A stretch of DNA of 64,000 nt from Arbacia lixula (lineage: Eukaryota; Echinodermata; Echinoidea; Arbacioida; Arbaciidae), in assembly GCA_963669155.1 (NCBI GenBank), contig OZ022585.1, forward strand, positions 12,665,867-12,729,866, in the 5' to 3' direction. Positions 28,001 through 35,445 of the stretch are shown here, in pieces. A program made the position numbers and the translations under genes. The first letter of the stretch is position 1. Every line of letters begins with the position of its first letter. The notes under the pieces are model-generated. The model ran no database searches, was not told where the DNA came from, and was given only the letters and a program-made list of their open reading frames with translations.

Positions 28001-31000
28001 GCAATATAAAGTAAAAGGTTACCAGCTACTCGCAAGGAATAGTGACCTCTTTTTTTGTTAGGTCATTGTCCCATCCCTGTAATGTGAGATTATCTTGTGG
28101 TCTCTAGTTTTCATCCATTTCTTTTTCTTTCTTTTTTTCTCTCTCTCTCTTTGCTCCCTTGCTCTCTTTTTTCTCGCTTCCCCTCTCCCTCCTTCCTCTT
28201 TCCCACTCTCACTTTTTCCTCTGTCTCTATGGCTTTTTATATTCTATTTGCAACTAGATATATATTATAATGATGAATAAGATCCCTTTTTCTTCTTCAT
28301 GTGGCATGTAAGTGTTCTCCCATTTTTAAAAATTTATTATTTGCACATATGACCTTGTATATGACCATATGTCTTTGAAGACTTTTTTTAGATATACAGA
28401 CCAATTTTTACAAAATCTTTGATCTGATTTTCCTCCCCATCCTAGTGCTGCCGAGGAGTCATGATCCCTGCGCTGACCAGCAGGAGGACCTGACGCCGTT
28501 CGTGCGGGACGCCCTCTTCATCTATGAGGACTTTGCAAGGAGGGGCGAGAACTCGCTCATCCCGACCTTCCGTGCCCAGGACTACACCTGGGAGGACCAG
28601 GGCTTCTCCTTGGTCAACCGCTACTACCCCGACATAGCGCCACTGCTGGACGACAAGCTGGGCATTGCATACAACATGACCTACAACACGTGAGTCTTAA
28701 GTGCTCTGTCTCTCCATGTGGTCTGCTATCATGTTTCACAACATTTGAACTGACTTTTATTCCAATTTTCATCCAAATGATTTGACTTTGTTTTGTTTGT
28801 GGGTTTTGTGTCAGGGGTCAAATACATAAGGATGATCTTACCTTCTCTCGTCTTTGTTCAAGCTTGAACCATGTCTGGTTAAGTTTCAAGGTGTCTTTCT
28901 TTGCAGTCATCCTTCACATAGAAAACATTCAGTAACATATATTTCATTTGTGAATTACTCTCAAGTGCCAGCCTATGTGTTTTTCTTGGGGGAGGGGGTA
29001 AGGGGGTCATACATGAGGGGGGGGGGGGGGGTGGTCAGATACAACATTTAAATCTTGTGTTCTATCTTATTTTCTCTGTTTTGTCACTTCTATGTCTTAT
29101 TATTATTTAGGGTTCAGTTATGATATCAATCTGATGTTCTACTAAAATCTTCTGTGTGCTTTTGCCCGAACATAGAATGGGCTACCAGAAGCAAGTGGAC
29201 ACGTCGTTGCTACGTCGGGCAATCTGGAATTACATCCACTCCCTGTATGGCATCCGGCACGATGACTACGACTATGGCGAGATCAACGAGCTGCTTGACC
29301 GGCAGCTTAAGACCTACATCAAAACTATCGCCTGCTTCCCAGACCGCACCACCAAACACGACTATGACAACTTCTGGCTCGACTTCAAACACTCAGAAAA
29401 GGTGAGGTGGGAAGACACATCTGTGTATGGTGTGTGTCTGTCTGCAAAATGTGCTGTAAATTGGTACTTTCACTAAACCGCACCACTAAACATGATTATG
29501 ACAAACTTCTGACTCGACTTCAAGTTCAAATACTCAAAGAAGGAAAGGGCAGAAGACAAGGCCATGTGTGTGCAAAAATGTCCTGTAAATTTGTCCTTCC
29601 ACTACCTCTAAAAACAAATATCTTTGACTCTCTATTTAGCCATGTTTGAAAAACAATGCTATTCTTGGGGGGAGGTGTCACGCTTAAAGAGCAATAGTTT
29701 TCTATGTACACAGGATGATAAGGTGTTTTCCTTCCACAATGATACAAATAAAAAACTCTCCAAAGATAGCAGAGTCATGAAGCTATTCATGGTCAAGTGC
29801 CAGGATTGTTGTGTGATTCACTTAAAGAGTACAAAGAAACCTGCCACAGTCGTTTTGGCATATACGGTGCTTTTTGTCTCGCCCACCGGAGGTGAAGGCG
29901 AGACTAAGGGATCCAAATGGCGTCTGTCCGTCGTCCGTCGTCCGTCACAAATGTTAAAGTTTACCTGCAAGACTCTCTTATGATCCATAACTTGGCAACT
30001 GTTACAGCAATGGCAGCCACACTTGGTTGATAGATGCACTGGGGGTACCTTCATGTTATGGTACCGTTGGAGGTCACAGGATAAGGTCAAAGGTCATTTG
30101 AGGTCATACGTTAAAGTTTACCTGCAAGACTCTCTTTTGACAAATAACTTCACATGGGTTGCTTGGATTACAACCTAACTTGGGTCATAGATGCACTGGG
30201 GGTACCTTCATGTTATAGTACCGTTGGAGGTCACATGATAAGGTCAAAGGTCATTTGAGGTCATACGTTAAAGTTTACCTGCAAGACTCTCTTTTGACAA
30301 ATAACTTCACATGGGTTGCTTGGATTACAACCTAACTTGGGTCATAGATGCACTGGGGGTACCTTCATGTTATGGTGCCGTTGGAGGTCACAGGATAAGG
30401 TCAAAGGTCATTTGAGGTCATATGTTAAAGTTTACCTGCAAGACTCTCTTTTGACAAATAACTTCACATGGGTTGCTTGGATTACAACCTAACTTGGGTC
30501 ATATATGCACTGGGGGTACCTTCATGTTATGGTGCCGTTGGAGGTCACAGGATAAGGTCAAAGGTCATTTGAGGTCATACGTTAAAGTTTACCTGCAAGA
30601 CTCTCTTTTGACAAATACATGTAACTTCACATAGGTTGCTTGGATTACAACCTAACTTGGGTCATAGATGCACTGGGGGTACCTTCATGTTATGGTCAGC
30701 CAGGGATTTGCGTAGCAACGGAGATCGCGATATTTCTGGTTATTTTCGCAAGTGGGCGAGACACAATATTGCTAATGCCTTGTTATGTTGAAGAGGCAAA
30801 TTATGTGGCGTGATCGACGAGATTTTTATGGTGCTGGAGTGTCACAAACACTGGAGAACTGAATAATCATTTGATTATCATTTTTTTTCACAGTTCAAAG
30901 TACTTGCTGAATATATTTCTCTAAGGATTTTGACTGAGTATGTTAGTGTTTATTAAAAATAATATGCAATGATCTTAATTTGGCATTCAACAGTCAACGG

Positions 31001-31351
31001 TTGGTGTTTATTTTTAACTCTGTGAAAACATTGAAGAATACAGGTACATTATATCGTCACGTTATTACAAACCATCGAATGCATGCACTGTGCGCTGTAC
31101 GGATATGTGAGCACAGATTTGTAAGCATGTAAGCACTAGAGGGTGAAGGGGGGGGGAGAGGGGGGGGGGGTCAGCATTATAGTTTGATCTCTTGCGGCTC
31201 AAGCGTAATGGAATAAGCATCTAGTATATTTCATGTTGTCTTTATCTTGTTTTTTCCCATACAGGTCCATGTGAATGTGATGGTGTTAGAAGCGCGGATA
31301 CAGGCCAGTCTGCTTTACTGCTTGCGAGCCATCATGCGGTATATGACGTGA
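5248..31351 (+). CDS. SESN: Sestrin gene, seven 3' coding exons (spliced, 5' partial)
   Basis: Join 5248-5418, 22786-22968, 23495-23692, 25905-26037, 28446-28689, 29176-29401, 31265-31351 gives 1242 bases: 413 codons plus TGA. Every junction has GT/AG and phases agree (0,0,0,1,2,0). The product follows vertebrate sestrins block by block, from the MGLHP segment through the HRPWLIT, FGCGI, TYNT and DDYDYGE blocks to a C-terminal RYMT. Sestrins are stress-induced cytosolic proteins that bind GATOR2 and restrain mTORC1; SESN2 is also a leucine sensor, and the N-terminal half has an AhpD-like fold. Family members are about 480-490 residues, so some 70-80 N-terminal residues lie in exons not recognised here, probably before position 1. 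Introns are 17367, 526, 2212, 2408, 486 and 1863 bp. The paralogue (SESN1, 2 or 3) cannot be assigned, and invertebrates usually have one. Identity is secure; the exact 5' structure is not. Confidence 0.95.
5371..5730 (+). repeat. Four tandem copies of a sestrin exon 3' edge plus donor site
   Basis: Copies begin with GGGAAC at 5371 (the real exon), 5460, 5555 and 5650, so the period is 89-95 bp. Each copy holds the exon's last ~48 bases, the splice donor and ~45 bp of intron. Copies 3 and 4 keep donor-like sequences (TTA|GTAAGC and CTA|GTAAGT); copy 2 has lost it (CTAGTACTG). Copies 2 and 4 have an in-frame TGA where the gene has a CGA-type codon, and reading through the real donor reaches a stop at 5506-5508. 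The decoys therefore cannot simply replace the exon. Confidence 0.9.
5731..8384. other. First large sestrin intron, 5' part; (GAT)n microsatellite
   Basis: Single-copy-looking AT-rich DNA. The only marked structure is a GAT/GATGAT array at about 8010-8091, giving spurious poly-Asp and poly-Ser frames, and a C13 run at 8326-8338. Confidence 0.6.
8385..8900. mobile_element. Multi-palindromic element, family B, copy 1
   Basis: The left end GGGGCGTCTTCATTAGC and right end GCTAATGAAGACGCACC are inverted repeats. The 14-mer GCGTCTTCATTAGC recurs internally at about 8475 and 8598 and inverted at about 8813 and 8884. Short palindromes such as GAGCTAGCTCGAGCTAG and AAATAGCGAGCTATTT are stacked between them, and the CpG content is high. 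There is no transposase. A second copy lies inverted at 16316-16772. Confidence 0.88.
8901..13930. other. First sestrin intron, middle; no gene
   Basis: No coding similarity. Contains a CATACATA array near 9740-9760, frequent ACATGTA, and a hairpin repeat at 11103-11303 listed separately. An open frame of more than 60 codons at 12086-12292 shows no domain. Confidence 0.5.
11103..11303. mobile_element. Hairpin MITE about 200 bp
   Basis: The left arm TAGCCTGGTTTCCAGGCTGT is inverted on the right as ACAGCGTGGAAACCAAGTTA. The internal segments are imperfectly paired. A region at 2505-2705 has similar blocks (CTGCAGCCAGA, ACCAGGCTTGGAGCCAGGCTA) and may be a decayed relative. Confidence 0.6.
13931..14147. 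mobile_element. Hairpin MITE with near-perfect 100-bp arms
   Basis: ACAGCTCAAAGGAATT opens the left arm and AATTCCTTTGAGCTGT closes the right. The arms continue with GGGAAAGGGAAA / TTTCCCTTTCCC, GCAGTTTTAAACCGC / GCGGTTTAAAACTG and GCATGAAACATG / CATGTTTCATGC. The loop is only about 15 bp. The element has no coding capacity. Confidence 0.9.
14148..16315. other. First sestrin intron, middle; unassigned 144-codon open frame
   Basis: The open frame 15529-15963 (plus) is the longest in the intron. It has no recognised domain; its C-terminal part runs into an ACATGTACATGTACATG array (about 15876-15905), which encodes a Met-Tyr repeat. The opposite strand is also open over 15525-15806, as often seen in repetitive DNA. 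Treated as noncoding. Confidence 0.5.
16316..16772. mobile_element. Multi-palindromic element, family B, copy 2 (inverted)
   Basis: Reverse-complement counterpart of 8385-8900, with about 85% identity by eye. It begins GGTGCGTCTTCATTAGCCCG and ends with the degenerate GGTCTAATGAATATACC. Shared internal blocks include GGGCGCTGATGCATGCCGGGATCGAG (26 bp, given here only as a position, about 16558-16583) and CCCAAGATTTCTTGGG at 16617-16632. Confidence 0.87.
16773..18294. other. First sestrin intron; no gene recognised
   Basis: AT-rich. G-rich run GGGGGAGGGGGGGGGG near 17484-17500. No open frame with domain similarity. Confidence 0.5.
18295..18632. mobile_element. Short TIR element (AAAGGTAGCCCGTCCC ends)
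   Basis: The left terminus TTAAAGGTAGCCCGTCCCTTTT matches the inverted right terminus AAAAGGGACGGGCCATCTTTAA with two or three mismatches. The TTAA at both ends could be a target-site duplication. The interior (338 bp) is noncoding. Confidence 0.75.
18633..20766. other. First sestrin intron; no gene recognised
   Basis: AT-rich sequence with a G13 run at 18911-18923 and a TTTC-rich stretch near 19690. Nothing else supported. Confidence 0.5.
21145..21250 (-). pseudogene. C-terminal transposase fragment, left arm
   Basis: The minus-strand frame reads [20 protein letters not shown]...GCCTKY and stop. It is the mirror copy of the plus-strand fragment of the same element, ending at the same stop. 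It has no DDE residues. Confidence 0.8.
21278..21487 (+). pseudogene. Tc1-family transposase C-terminal fragment
   Basis: Frame [16 protein letters not shown] begins at 21278, the classic Tc1 block around the last acidic residue of the catalytic triad (Glu codon 21299-21301). The frame carries a TAA at 21377-21379 and ends at TAA 21485-21487 after GCCTKY. The two Asp residues of the triad and the DNA-binding domain are absent, so it is inactive. Confidence 0.9.
21982..22021. repeat. (TC)n microsatellite
   Basis: About 40 bp of uninterrupted TC. Lies upstream of the duplicated acceptor region. Confidence 0.95.
22140..22830 (+). repeat. Tandem copies of a sestrin exon 5' edge with its acceptor region
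   Basis: Three copies of a 200-260 bp unit each contain a CCTGTA(C/T)AGTAG(C/T)ATTT-like block, a 'TGTTCTCC(C/T)AC' tract, an AG, and the start of the exon encoding A-A-R-H-R-C-T-Y-L. The two decoys have coding-like starts at 22324 ([10 protein letters not shown]) and 22526 ([14 protein letters not shown]). They end at TAG 22390-22392 and TAG 22571-22573. The third copy is the functional exon at 22786. A fragment near 22150 (AGGAGAACCACATT) looks like the tail of one more copy. Confidence 0.85.
22786..22968 (+). CDS. SESN: Sestrin exon with AhpD-like Cys-x-Tyr motif, 61 codons
   Basis: Acceptor CACCCCAG|ACA, donor GAG|GTCAGT, phase 0 both sides. Visible residues 58-118. The exon begins T-A-A-R-H-R-C64-T-Y66-L-M-R-L-Q71 and ends [12 protein letters not shown], both sestrin signatures. 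By alignment, C64 and Y66 correspond to human SESN2 Cys125 and Tyr127. Human His132, the third residue of the AhpD-type relay, falls on Q71 (CAA, 22825-22827). The GGD(P/A)xW segment typical of sestrins follows. The Gln is unusual and is treated separately. Confidence 0.95.
22989..23375 (-). mobile_element. Copy of the GACAGGGTGTCCC TIR repeat family, inverted, one end degraded
   Basis: Begins 20 bp after a sestrin donor with GACAGGGTGTCCCTTTTGCAG, the same terminus as the complete element at 59049-59475. The interior (for example around 23275-23325) matches that element in reverse orientation. The distal terminus is not recognisable. It fills most of a 526-bp sestrin intron. Confidence 0.65.
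23495..23692 (+). CDS. SESN: Sestrin exon, end of the N-terminal domain, 66 codons
   Basis: Acceptor TTTCTACAG|AAA after a strong pyrimidine tract, donor AGC|GTAAGT, phase 0 both sides. Visible residues 119-184. It contains [10 protein letters not shown], a sestrin hallmark (human HSWSLAELV), then [12 protein letters not shown] and a GH-x-x-RPPS segment. The tail ([13 protein letters not shown]) is polar and probably starts the disordered linker between the two domains. Confidence 0.95.
23876..24115 (+). repeat. Two-copy tandem repeat, unit about 120 bp
   Basis: Units starting near 23876 and 24000 share AACxTAGCTGTAT/TAACTGTAT, AAGATTAAGAAACATTCT-type and GCTAAATTCCTCA blocks in the same order. 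They lie in the intron after the third visible sestrin exon. No coding similarity is seen. Confidence 0.7.
24116..25904. other. Intron remainder with no recognised gene
   Basis: Mostly single-copy AT-rich sequence. An open frame at 25047-25328 (93 codons, plus) contains FVFGS, faintly like the sestrin FIFGCG block, but lacks any further match and is not counted as an exon. A CT-rich tract (25720-25760 and 25860-25900) supplies the polypyrimidine tract of the next acceptor. Confidence 0.5.
25905..26037 (+). CDS. SESN: Sestrin linker exon, charged helix, 44 codons plus 1 base
   Basis: Acceptor ATGCCACAG|GAG, donor AAT|GTAAGT, entering phase 0 and leaving phase 1. Visible residues 185-228 form an acidic, Glu/Lys-rich segment containing [12 protein letters not shown], which corresponds to the VEALMEKMRQLQ-type helix of vertebrate sestrins. 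The rest is low-complexity charged sequence, as expected for the interdomain linker. Confidence 0.93.
26050..26136 (+). repeat. 29-bp tandem triplet next to a sestrin donor
   Basis: Three units of 29 bp start at about 26050, 26079 and 26108. Each contains GGAATGTTGGAATGC or a one-base variant, followed by TA(C/T)ATTCA. The array starts 12 bp after the donor at 26038. Each unit carries one or two GGAATG hexamers (the M-CAT core bound by TEAD factors in animals); any regulatory role is inference. Confidence 0.85.
26137..28445. other. Sestrin intron, no gene recognised; pyrimidine tracts
   Basis: Contains single-copy sequence plus two long CT-rich tracts (about 27390-27580 and 28110-28230) that produce spurious Ser/Leu/Phe-rich open frames. 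A CpG-bearing patch at 26780-26880 has no recognised function. Confidence 0.5.
28446..28689 (+). CDS. SESN: Sestrin exon, start of the C-terminal domain
   Basis: Acceptor ATCCTAG|TG, donor AAC AC|GTGAGT; enters phase 1, leaves phase 2. Visible residues 229 (split TTG) to 310 (split ACA). It includes [22 protein letters not shown] (human [22 protein letters not shown] type) and ends YNMTYN-T. T307 and T310 correspond to human SESN2 Thr374 and Thr377, which line the leucine pocket. GC content is clearly higher than in the flanking introns. Confidence 0.96.
28690..29175. other. Short sestrin intron with a poly-G tract
   Basis: 486-bp intron between GTGAGT and ACATAG. It contains a G15 run at 29017-29031 preceded by other G clusters (28988-29016). 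No gene is seen. Confidence 0.7.
29176..29401 (+). CDS. SESN: Sestrin exon with leucine-pocket and GATOR2-contact residues
   Basis: Acceptor GAACATAG|A, donor AAG|GTGAGG; enters phase 2, leaves phase 0. Visible residues 311-385. It contains [27 protein letters not shown] and [10 protein letters not shown]. With a constant offset of 67, these place human SESN2 Thr386, Leu389, Arg390, Asp406, Asp407, Trp444, Phe447 and Glu451 on T319, L322, R323, D339, D340, W377, F380 and E384, all identical. The last ~60 bases are duplicated downstream. Confidence 0.97.
29343..29610 (+). repeat. Tandem duplication of a sestrin exon 3' edge and donor region
   Basis: Unit 1 starts at ACCGCACCAC 29343 in the exon; unit 2 starts at 29477 (ACCGCACCACTAAACA), a period of 134 bp. 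Unit 2 repeats the sequence for the RTTKHDYD...F segment with frameshifting changes, then the intron part (TGTGTGCAAAAATG, CTGTAAATT). The decoy donor (GAAGGAAAGG) has no GT at the equivalent place. Confidence 0.85.
29875..30763. mobile_element. TIR-flanked element carrying five 157-bp minisatellite units
   Basis: The left end TTGTCTCGCCCAC (29874) is the inverted match of GTGGGCGAGACACAA (to about 30766). Inside, units starting TTAAAGTTTACCTGC lie at 29953, 30111, 30268, 30425 and 30582, an almost exact 157-bp period. Each unit has TGCACTGGGGGTACC and an AGGTCA cluster. A short GTCCGTC triplet lies near 29930. There is no transposase frame, so it is non-autonomous; Helitron-like or TIR origin cannot be decided from the sequence alone. 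It sits in the last sestrin intron. Confidence 0.8.
30764..31264. other. End of the last sestrin intron
   Basis: AT-rich intron sequence with G runs at 31148-31156 and 31160-31170 and a pyrimidine-rich acceptor (TTTTTTCCCATACAG). Nothing else recognised. Confidence 0.6.
31265..31351 (+). CDS. SESN: Sestrin terminal exon, 28 codons and TGA stop
   Basis: Acceptor CCATACAG|GTC, phase 0. It encodes [28 protein letters not shown] (visible residues 386-413), matching the C-terminus of vertebrate sestrins (VHVNLLL-EAR-QA-LLYALRAITRYMT), then TGA at 31349-31351. The exact C-terminal match shows that the gene ends here. Confidence 0.97.
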   Translation, partial: VHVNVMVLEARIQASLLYCLRAIMRYMT

Positions 31352-34300
31352 CCCACACACGACACACAGACACAGACATGCTCTGCCAGGAAAGGGGCCG
31401 CGCACCGCGCACTGGCAGGGTGGTCAAGCTCTCTTATTCACCTGTGATAAACGTTGAACCCCTTGTACACTCCGTGCAGTGTGAATGACTGCCGTGTTTG
31501 TGACTCGCTCCACCACAGTATCATCTGTCCGTCCCCTCGTCTTTTTTCCTCTATGATGTCATGTTGCTTTCTGCTAGGCCAATGTGAAGCTCGGTTAGTA
31601 AGGTGAGCGATATACATGTACACACAACGTGACATGAGTTTCTTAATTGGTGCTCCGGCTTCTTGTTGTTTTGATATCATAGCATAGACTAAGCTTAGGG
31701 TTTGATGCATTTGAAGATGCCTGGGTTGGGTGGAAGTGGAGATGTGGAAACCTGTGCCGTTGAAGTACCCAACCAGGGATACTACCCGCCAGGGAGAGCG
31801 CAAGAGGAACTACCACTAATGTATGGAGCATGTGGGAAAGCGTTCAAGGAATGTCCAGACATACCTGTTTGTTCCACAAGTACTGCTCAATGGAACAACG
31901 AAGCAAAGTGAGATTGGAGGGTGTGCTGAAATTGGCTGTTGATCATCCGTCACAGAGCAGACAGAATAGTAGCGAATGTGGTAGCATCAAAAGACATACA
32001 AGGATATCCCCACATGTACCCATGGGTACTTGTCTAGCTCATCTCTCTCTGTTGTGTAACAATACACCCAGAAAAACGTACTTCTTTTTGCGAATGCGTC
32101 CCTATGTTGCATGTACATTGTATGCCACCATAAGCAAATTGGACAGATAGCTGAACCTAGCTTGTGCTTGTACTAGTACTTATATCTTGTCAATACTGTG
32201 TATTACAGTAAGAAAAATAGCACAAGATTGAGATCTAGATCAGTTTTTGATCACTGTACTTTTTGAAGTATCTTGTATACCCTTGCCTGACTGGTTGAAA
32301 TCCTGGCGACTTTTATTGTCATTGCTGCTGAATGTTGATTGGCAAAGACCTTCTTTAATCGCTGTTGATATCATTCTTGACTGTAGCATGGAGTCTGTGA
32401 AGTAAAGCTTGTAAATATCATATTTGTACTGTTACAGCTTTAAGCACCGACTTTAACATATTTGAACAGTATTTACAGGTGTTTTGCAGAAAGTATTTTG
32501 ATATTAAATTTGAAAGATCGTGATTGGTTGAAAGTGCTTTCAATTCTCTACATCCATGGCAAACTTTGAAAGTTTTGTAAACAGATTGATGACGGTTGTT
32601 GTTATTTGTACGAATGAGGTTACATTGTTCTTCATTTTGTAGGCTGAAAGTGTGGTCAGGAGAATGCGATTTTTTCTGGGATAGCAGCATATGTTTGGTA
32701 TCTACCCAAAATCTAATGATTCAGGTGTTATTTCTGTGCTGTTAATAGGGTTTCAGATTGGAATTCAATATTGAATCTGAAAGTACAAGGGAATAGGAAA
32801 CAAGCAACTATTTGTATCTATCTTTCTCTTTCTCACAGTCTAATATCTATCAATCTATCTCTCTATGTCCTTCTCACCCCTCCCCTCTTTCATTTCCTCA
32901 TGCTAATTATCCAGCTCTCTCCCACTTCACCCTCATCCTTTTTTCTCCCTCCCCCCTTTCTATCTGTTATCTGCTCTTTTGCGCTCCTCTATTCTATGCA
33001 GAACTTCACTTCTCTGAAGGATACTTCAAGCTATCAGAGGACAGTGACTACCTTTCAAAAGCTACATTGTGTGAATTGTATACGTATCATATTCCACTGC
33101 CATAAAGATCTCAAGAAGTTGTAAAAACAAAACCTCAGAAGATGGAGGACCTCCACTTTATTTACCCGTTGAGGTGCTCCTTGTGTTAAATCAATGGGAA
33201 TCAGCTGATAGAGAAGCCAATGGGTTTAAAGTTTTGCAATAATACTAATGAAGCTGCATGTTAAAGGCGTGAGAACATTCCACCGAGAGGATTGAATTAA
33301 GTACACATACATTGTCTGGGTTTTTTTTTCCAAAGATGAGAGTGGTAAGTGCATCGTTGATCCCGATGATTACTTGTATGGGATGGTTTCAGTGCCAGGC
33401 ATGCATGGAGTTATGCTGCAAAGACTAGAAGGAAGGTGCATGGAACGTTGTTTAGCATTTTTTTTTTCCATTCGGGCAGCTGATTGTCCAGCATTGTCAA
33501 TTTGCAGTCTCGGAAAGAATGACAGAAAGATTGTATTGTTTTCCGGGGGTTGCAAGGAGGATGAATTGCTGGCTTCTTGCAGTGAGGCTGTGAATATACA
33601 ATGTAAACTACTGCCACACATGTACTCTAAGCAGCCTCATGGTGCGTTCACACAGAAAAGCTATGTTCACACGAAAGCAATTTACCATCAAAGTCCATCA
33701 ATGTTCTATGGACATGATCACATGCTTTTTCCACTTTGGCAAAGTTGTGGCTTTCCTTCTGATTTAGACAAATTGCCTGGTGAAATAATTTTCTTTCTCT
33801 GCCATGGTGGGAAGACTCTTGTACCTCCAGGTGGCGGGTGTCAACACCAAACCTTCTTTTTGTGAATGCAGCTTGAGTCAGCCAAATATGATTGGCTGTA
33901 TTGGGAGGTGGGAACGCAGCAAGAGCCATGCAAAAGTGTTCTATATATATATATATATATGTGTACAATGTATACCTGTGATTGTATGTCTGATTATTTA
34001 TACCAAAGAATTGAGTTAGCAGGAGCTGGCTGACGAATGATGTCACTTTCTCATAATGCCACCAGTCACATGTCATTGAGGGCAATTTCTCTTGATTTAT
34101 GCGGATTACAAAATATATGCTCATTAAAAAAACATGGTGTACCAAGACCAGAACAACTTCTTGAAAATTGCTTCATAGATTTTATTACACAGAGTCAATA
34201 CCGACCAGTGTGTGTTTCAGGAAATGTTGTGCATTGGTCAGTGATTTTCATTGCTTTAAATCGCTCCTTGGGGCATATATTTTCCAAGAGGACATGTGTA

Positions 34301-35035
34301 TGCGAATGACCCAATAGAAGTTGTGTACGTTTGATGCAGAATTGTTTTCTTCAAGGTGTAAAATTTGCCGAGTGTGAATGGGCCTTATCATTTAATGCAC
34401 TCCAGCCCACACAGATGTGCCAAAGTGGTTACAGTATGTACTATACACCAGACACAGCTTGCATCGTTGCGAAGAGAGTGTCACTAAAATTTGCCCATCT
34501 TGCAATGCATACTTTCAATTAAATTTAGAATTTCTGTATGTGTTTCTGTTATGTTCATTCCGAGTTCCCCTCCTATGATTGAGACTTTTGTCAAATTAGG
34601 TACGATAGCAGATAAGAATGGCAATCAGAGAGTTTTAAGAATATAATTCTTCACAGATTGATTGAGAACAAGTTGTGGAAGCTGTTGGGTGAGCTGTAAC
34701 AATGTGTAGATCCTCTGCATGTTTGTCGGACTCCCCCAAACCAGAACTCTACCCTCACACAATCTGGCAATAATGAGAAAGGGACTGATATATACATGTT
34801 ATACCCTTTTTGTATGAAATTCATCTCACAGTATTATACTGCACTGTAACTGAGGTTTCCCCAACATACCAACAGATCATTTATCACATTTTACACTAGA
34901 GAACTGTTTGTTGCCACAAGTTCTTAGTACTGTTATTCTTCGATCCCCCATTGCACATTTGAATGTGGTTTCTACACTGTACATACTTAAGTGCTTATGT
35001 ATGTCATTTTAAATCACAATGATGCTGGTGTAAAG
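31352..35035 (+). other. Sestrin 3' UTR and downstream flank
   Basis: No coding sequence recognised. Immediately after the stop, CTGCCAG 31383-31389 can pair with CTGGCAG 31412-31418. The nearest poly(A)-like hexamers are ATTAAA 34518-34523 and AATAAA 36484-36489; which, if any, is used cannot be told. A pyrimidine tract lies at 32815-33000. The longest open frame (33374-33865, 163 codons, plus) has no recognisable domain. Its 3' half has GGTGCGTTCACAC at 33641 facing an inverted-like TTTTTGTGAATGCAGC at 33857, so it may be a degraded TIR element. Confidence 0.5.
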
Positions 35036-35445
35036 ACAGAATATTTAACCAATTTGCAAAAGTCATGAAACTTGGCATGGATCAGCAGTGTACCCTAACA
35101 ATAACATGTCTGAAAGCTCAGTCATAGCTTCACAAACATTCTCAGGAAAAGTGAAAAACGATCCTTGTTAACATTTGAAACGTCTCAACCATATTTTACA
35201 ATCGTACATTATTACCACGGACAATCACTCACCACGATGTGGACACATCGGAGTGGAGAGCCGTGATGTACATGTATGCTGATTGCAGTCTCGGTCTGTA
35301 GGCTGCTAGAACTGACTCAAAACTTAGATCAATGTAGTTTAGCTCAAAATCAGTTTCCAGTTCTAATATTGTGAGGGAAGCACTTAGATTGTACGGTGTT
35401 TTCTTCCATTTGTGATGGTTTTTACCATTTTTTTTGACCAGTAAA
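35036..35445. mobile_element. Diverged copy of the GACAGGGTGTCCC family
   Basis: Shares internal blocks in the same order and orientation as 59049-59475: ATCAGCAGTGTACCCTAACA at about 35080, TCTCAGGAAAAGTGAAAAAC, TCAGTTTCCAGTTCTAAT, GAGGGAAGCACTTAG, TTTCTTCCATTT and TTTTTACCATTTT. The termini are decayed (TTGCAAAAG, AGTAAAAGGG). Confidence 0.7.

Noticed and set aside
33374..33865. 163-codon plus-strand open frame downstream of sestrin
   Set aside because: No domain, no codon bias, overlaps other open frames on the opposite strand and contains probable TIR remnants.
33648..34145. 165-codon minus-strand open frame
   Set aside because: Contains an (AT)n stretch and shadows the plus-strand frame; no recognisable protein features.
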